Shown: positions 10,333 through 13,625 of the stretch, piece after piece | How positions within the stretch are numbered: position 1 is the first letter of the stretch | How the letters are laid out: every line of letters begins with the position of its first letter | Source of the DNA: Deltaproteobacteria bacterium | GTDB lineage: Bacteria; Desulfobacterota; DSM-4660; Desulfatiglandales; HGW-15 | Reading direction: 5' to 3' | Assembly: GCA_020342025.1 (NCBI GenBank) | Contig: CP070840.1 | Coordinates: 1,786,263 to 1,799,887, forward strand | Length of the DNA stretch: 13,625 bases | The notes under the pieces: model-generated | What the model was told of the DNA's origin: nothing | Database searches by the model: none | What the model saw: only the letters and a program-made list of their open reading frames with translations | Made by a program: the position numbers and the translations under genes

Positions 10333-10340
10333 AAGGAGGT
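10333..10340 (+). promoter_or_regulatory. acsD ribosome binding site supporting a TTG start
   Basis: AAGGAGGT lies 7 nt before TTG at 10348. This strong Shine-Dalgarno, with no in-frame ATG nearby and the N-terminal family similarity beginning at once (AFEIPKQPYSGRI), makes TTG the most likely start codon. Confidence 0.75.
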
Positions 10341-10347
10341 AAAGAAA

Positions 10348-11883
10348 TTGGCCTTTGAAATACCCAAACAGCCCTATTCGGGAAGGATCGGGGAGACCAC
10401 AATAGGTTCGGAGAGTGCTGCACTCACATTGGGCGGGGAGGAAGCCTATCCCTTTCACCTTTTTGAAGGAGACATGCCCAATGCGCCCAAGATCGCCATG
10501 GAGGTATGGGACTATGATCCTTCGGGGGAGTGGCCCGCCGCTGCCGTCGAACCGTTTAAAGATGTCATTTCTTCACCTGACGCCTGGGCCAAGAAATGTG
10601 TGGATGAATATGGCGCCGACATCATCGTACTCCAGATGAAGAGCACGGACCCCAATGGTATGGACAGGGGGGCGGATGAGGCCGCCCAGTTGGCCAAGAA
10701 GGTGATAGAGGCCGTTGAGGTGCCCGTCGTGGTGTGGGGTACGGCGAACAACCATAAAGATGAGGAGGTCTTAAAGAAGATCTCAGAGCAATGTCAGGGC
10801 AAGAACGTTTCTCTGGCACCTGTGGAAGAGGGGAACCACAAGGGCGTGGGGGCCAGCGCCATAGGGTATGGTCACACGATTGTGGCCTCATCTCCCATCG
10901 ATGTGAACTTGGCCAAACAGCTCAACATTTTGCTGGGCAATTTGGGCGTGCCGACCAATAAGATTGTCATTGACCCCACAACAGGTGGACTGGGATACGG
11001 CCTGGAATACTCCTACTCGGTCATGGAGCGCATCCGTATGGCCGCTCTCACCCAAGAGGACGATAAGCTGCAGGCCCCCATGATATCTAACGTTGGAAAC
11101 GAGGTGTGGAAATGCAAGGAGGCGGGCCAACCCCTGGAAGAGGTGCCCACCCTAGGTGATCCGGAGAGGCGAGGTGTTCTCATGGAGGCGGTGGCGGCAG
11201 TGAGCTATCTCCTGAGCGGGGCTGACGTGGCCATCCTGAGGCACCCGGAGAGCGTCAGGCTCACGCGATCGTTTATCGACCGTATGATGAATGGCGGCAT
11301 GGCCACCGATGTGCCAGAGATTTCCAAGAACTTGGAACTGCAGGAAGTGGATCTGGTCTCCCTATCCCCAGAACCAAACCTGGCTATCGCGGAAGCGGCC
11401 GTCCCTGCCAAAGAAAAACCTGCCAAGCCGAAAAAGAAAGAGGTCAAAGCGGCTCCAAAACCGGAGAAAAAGGAAGAGAAACCGAAGGTGGCCCCGAAGC
11501 CTGAAGAGAAGGTGGTGGAATTGAAGCCTAAAGAAAAGGCAGAGGCAGAATTGAAAGCCAAAGCAGAGGCAGAATTGAAAGCCAAAGCAGAGGCAGAGGC
11601 CAAGGCCAAAGCAGAGGCAGAAGCGAAAGTTAAAGCGGAGGAGGAGGCCAAGAAAAGGGCCGGGGAAGAGGCGAGAAAGAGGGCGGAAGAAGAAGCGAAG
11701 GCCAAGGCAGAAGCGAAGGCCAAAGAGAAGGCGGATCTAGAGGCCCTCAAGGCTCAGATGGCGAAGGAGAAGAAAAAGCCAAAGGCAAAAAAAGCCCCGG
11801 AAGAGGAGGGGATAAAACCGACTGAAATGGAGTTGGTGGATAGATTGAGCCTATCCCTTAAAAGGATGCACAGACACAGTTAG
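10348..11883 (+). CDS. acsD: Corrinoid iron-sulfur protein small subunit (AcsD/CdhD) with long C-terminal tail
   Basis: 511-residue protein. Residues 1 to about 320 match the small (delta) subunit of the corrinoid iron-sulfur protein of acetyl-CoA synthase. With the large subunit it carries the cobamide-bound methyl group from methyl-tetrahydrofolate to AcsB. Recognisable TIM-barrel segments are PKIAMEVWDYDP (47-58), DIIVLQMKSTDPNG (91-104), VPVVVWGTANNHKDEEVLKK (125-144), IVIDPTTGGLGYGLEYS (206-222) and SGADVAILRHPESV (290-303). Stand-alone family members are usually about 310-325 residues. Here an extension of roughly 170-190 residues follows: a Pro/Lys/Glu-rich linker (about 345-395), a long Lys/Ala/Glu-rich stretch (396-485) that looks like a charged single helix or coiled coil, and a distinct C-terminal segment, TEMELVDRLSLSLKRMHRHS (492-511). 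The frame is continuous with the core. The start is TTG. acsB follows after 58 bp, consistent with an operon. Confidence 0.92.
   Translation: MAFEIPKQPYSGRIGETTIGSESAALTLGGEEAYPFHLFEGDMPNAPKIAMEVWDYDPSGEWPAAAVEPFKDVISSPDAWAKKCVDEYGADIIVLQMKSTDPNGMDRGADEAAQLAKKVIEAVEVPVVVWGTANNHKDEEVLKKISEQCQGKNVSLAPVEEGNHKGVGASAIGYGHTIVASSPIDVNLAKQLNILLGNLGVPTNKIVIDPTTGGLGYGLEYSYSVMERIRMAALTQEDDKLQAPMISNVGNEVWKCKEAGQPLEEVPTLGDPERRGVLMEAVAAVSYLLSGADVAILRHPESVRLTRSFIDRMMNGGMATDVPEISKNLELQEVDLVSLSPEPNLAIAEAAVPAKEKPAKPKKKEVKAAPKPEKKEEKPKVAPKPEEKVVELKPKEKAEAELKAKAEAELKAKAEAEAKAKAEAEAKVKAEEEAKKRAGEEARKRAEEEAKAKAEAKAKEKADLEALKAQMAKEKKKPKAKKAPEEEGIKPTEMELVDRLSLSLKRMHRHS
11539..11634 (+). repeat. 24-bp tandem repeat inside acsD
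   Basis: Four consecutive 24-bp units encode the KAEAELKA-type part of the tail. The first two (11539-11562 and 11563-11586) are identical. The next two (11587-11610 and 11611-11634) share the opening GCAGAGGCAGA but diverge afterwards. The unit is a multiple of three, so copy-number change would lengthen or shorten the helix without a frameshift. Confidence 0.8.
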
Positions 11884-11941
11884 ACGGCGTTATTAACCCT
11901 TATTGAAAAAATTACCTCTTAAGAAAGGAGGACGAGAAAGG

Positions 11942-13625
11942 ATGTCGAAGTTAGTCGCTTTTGCAGCAATTCAGGGAGCCTATAATATCGTTTCTAAGGC
12001 AGAAGGAAAGTATAAAAGGGCCCTGGAGACCTTTGGCGGGGGCCAGAAACTGGAATTCCCCAATACCGCTTACTTCTTGCCCATTATCTATTCTTTGACC
12101 GGAATCAAGGTGACAGACCTAGATTCCGCCAAAAAGCCCCTTGAATTCGCCCGCAAGCTGTTACCCCCCCATGTGAAGAAGGACTGTCACCTTCCCTATC
12201 TGGGAGGATTGCTGGATGCAGGTATGGCGGCCCTCTTTGCTGAGGAGATTGTGGAGGCGATTCGCTATGTGGAGGACCCTGATTTTTACCAACCTGAGAT
12301 GGAAGATCCGGATGTGGAGAACGGCAAAATCTGGCTTGGGGCTGCCGACGACGCCATTATGAGAAAAAGGGGCGTGGAATTTGTGGACGGAACGGCCCCG
12401 GGATTTGCCGCCATTGTGGGGGCTGCTCCCGATTCGGCCACAGCAAAAAAGATGGCCGAGGAATATCAATTGAAGACCATTTATGTGTTCATGGCGGCCA
12501 ATCAGAATGGGACCACGTTTGCAGAGCAGCTCCTGGAAGAGAATGTGCAGATCGGGTGGAACACCCGCCTCGTCCCTTTTGGGCCGGATATATCCGCAGC
12601 CGTGTTTGCCCTCGGCTTTGCCAACAGGGCCGGCATGGCCTTTGGCGGGATCGAACCGGGTGATTTCAGAAAGCAACTCGCCTACCAGAAAGACCGCATC
12701 TTTGCCTTTGTCAACGCACTGGGTGAGGTGAATGCGGAGTGGGCCGCTAACGCCGCTGGTGCCATCAACTGGGGTTTCCCCACCATCGCAGATACAGACA
12801 TTCCAGAGGTCTTGCCCACCGGTGTCTGCACCTATGAGCACGTGGTCGCCAATGTGACACACGACGAGATGCCCCAGAAGTCCATTGAGATCCGGGGTCT
12901 CAAGGTAACCATCACAGAGATTGATATACCCTTGGCCTACGGCCCAGCCTTTGAGGGAGAGAGAGTGCGTAAGGACGATCTCTATGTAGAGATCGGGGGA
13001 GGCAAGACGCAATGCACTGAACTCACCAAGATGGCGGACATGAATGAGATCGAAGATGGAGAGGTGGAGTTGATCGGCCCGGATGTGACAGATGTCAAAA
13101 AGGGTGACACGCTGCCTTTAGGCATCTATGTGCAGGTGGCGGGCCGCCAGATGCAGACCGACTTTGAGCCCATCCTAGAAAGGCAGATCCACCACCTGAT
13201 CAACTATGCCCAAGGCCTCATGCATATCGGGCAGCGGGACATTGCCTGGATCAGGATTGGCGATCAGGCCATAGAGAAGGGTTTCACCCTGAAGGATATC
13301 GGCACGATCCTCCATGCCAAATTCCATCAGGACTTTGGAAACATCCTGGACAAGGTGAAGGTCACTTTGTACACCAAAAAAGAGGATGTGGATAAACTCA
13401 CAAAAAGGGCCAGGGGTGAGTACAACACAAGAGACGATCGTGTGGAGAAGATGACCGACGAGGGCGTGGAGACCTATTATTCCTGCACCCTCTGCCAGTC
13501 CTTTGCCCCCAGCCACGTCTGCGTGATCAGTCCTGAAAGGACGGGTCTTTGTGGCGCCTACAATTGGATGGACTGCAAGGCCTCTTTCGAGATCAACCCG
13601 ACAGGTCCCAACCAGCCCGTAGAAA
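11942..13625 (+). CDS. acsB: Acetyl-CoA synthase (AcsB), N-terminal 561 residues
   Basis: The frame stays open to the right edge; about 561 of an expected 730 or so residues are present. AcsB condenses the methyl group from the corrinoid protein, CO delivered from CO dehydrogenase, and CoA to form acetyl-CoA at the nickel A-cluster. The full bacterial architecture is visible: the N-terminal domain that contacts CODH (NTAYFLPIIYSLTG near 41-54), the middle domain (GPAFEGERVRKDD, then VAGRQMQTDFEPILERQIHHLINYAQGL) and the start of the A-cluster domain. Cys515, Cys518, Cys527 and Cys537 in YYSCTLCQSFAPSHVC...GLC have the CX2CX8CX9C spacing of Moorella Cys506, 509, 518 and 528. The CysGlyCys that binds the distal nickel lies beyond the window. 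The N-terminal domain separates it from the shorter archaeal CdhC. ATG at 11942 is preceded by AGGAGG at 10-nt spacing. It is 58 bp downstream of acsD, probably in the same operon. Confidence 0.96.
   Translation, partial: MSKLVAFAAIQGAYNIVSKAEGKYKRALETFGGGQKLEFPNTAYFLPIIYSLTGIKVTDLDSAKKPLEFARKLLPPHVKKDCHLPYLGGLLDAGMAALFAEEIVEAIRYVEDPDFYQPEMEDPDVENGKIWLGAADDAIMRKRGVEFVDGTAPGFAAIVGAAPDSATAKKMAEEYQLKTIYVFMAANQNGTTFAEQLLEENVQIGWNTRLVPFGPDISAAVFALGFANRAGMAFGGIEPGDFRKQLAYQKDRIFAFVNALGEVNAEWAANAAGAINWGFPTIADTDIPEVLPTGVCTYEHVVANVTHDEMPQKSIEIRGLKVTITEIDIPLAYGPAFEGERVRKDDLYVEIGGGKTQCTELTKMADMNEIEDGEVELIGPDVTDVKKGDTLPLGIYVQVAGRQMQTDFEPILERQIHHLINYAQGLMHIGQRDIAWIRIGDQAIEKGFTLKDIGTILHAKFHQDFGNILDKVKVTLYTKKEDVDKLTKRARGEYNTRDDRVEKMTDEGVETYYSCTLCQSFAPSHVCVISPERTGLCGAYNWMDCKASFEINPTGPNQPVE

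Larger units (their letters stand above)
9993..10347. other. 355-bp non-coding region between cooC and acsD
   Basis: No credible gene is present on either strand. Within it are a nested hairpin at 10006-10037 (CGGTC pairing with GACCG around AGGT-ATC-ACCT), a small stem at CCCCA-ATATA-TGGGG, a TTGACA promoter match, a hairpin followed by a T-run, a long inverted repeat and the acsD ribosome binding site. Composition changes to AT-rich after about 10060. The density of signals suggests that acsD-acsB has its own regulated promoter rather than depending only on readthrough from cooC. Confidence 0.6.

Noticed and set aside
11380..11802. Separate TolA-like or histone-like gene fused by a frameshift to acsD
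   Set aside because: The tail is in one continuous frame with the core, with no internal start having a ribosome binding site and no sign of a broken stop; an extension of AcsD is the simpler reading.
12161..13012. Long minus-strand reading frame (283 codons) opposite acsB
   Set aside because: It is the antisense of well-conserved acsB codons, has no recognisable protein family pattern and arises from codon bias in the GC-richer coding strand.

Overview
The window reads as a chromosomal segment from an anaerobic, probably autotrophic or acetate-using bacterium. It joins the replication-initiation block (dnaA, dnaN, gyrB, gyrA, then birA) to the start of a Wood-Ljungdahl (reductive acetyl-CoA) gene cluster (cooC, acsD, acsB). 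The long GyrB with the Gram-negative TOPRIM insertion, the bacterial-type AcsB and the cluster layout suggest a Desulfobacterota-like (former Deltaproteobacteria) organism. That placement is inference; no rRNA or other taxonomic marker is present.

Layout, left to right. Positions 1-563 (+) hold the 3' end of an ACT-domain threonine ammonia-lyase gene. It converges with birA, a biotin protein ligase without a DNA-binding domain, across 40 bp. The minus strand then reads, in transcription order, dnaA (9146-7833), dnaN (7598-6483), gyrB (6481-4091), gyrA (3870-1444) and birA (1431-604). dnaN and gyrB are separated by 1 nt, so recF, which often sits between them, is absent. gyrA and birA are 12 nt apart. 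The AT-rich dnaA-dnaN gap (7599-7832) is the best candidate for part of oriC.

A 93-bp divergent region separates dnaA from the plus-strand cluster. cooC (9240-9992) encodes the nickel-inserting maturation ATPase. A 355-bp gap follows, carrying promoter-, terminator- and operator-like sequences. acsD (10348-11883, TTG start) encodes the small subunit of the corrinoid iron-sulfur protein and has an unusual Lys/Ala/Glu-rich C-terminal extension. acsB (11942 to the window edge) encodes acetyl-CoA synthase; four of its A-cluster cysteines are visible before it runs off the end. Together these genes mature and build the enzyme that joins a methyl group from the corrinoid protein, CO from CO dehydrogenase, and CoA into acetyl-CoA. 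The remaining partners (CODH, corrinoid protein large subunit, methyltransferase) are not in the window and may lie to the right.

No entirely new system is evident. The most unusual points are the degenerate Walker A motif of DnaA, the repeat-built tail of AcsD, the missing recF, and the acetyl-CoA synthase cluster lying directly beside the presumed replication origin. I saw no rRNA, tRNA, CRISPR array, insertion sequence or prophage gene.
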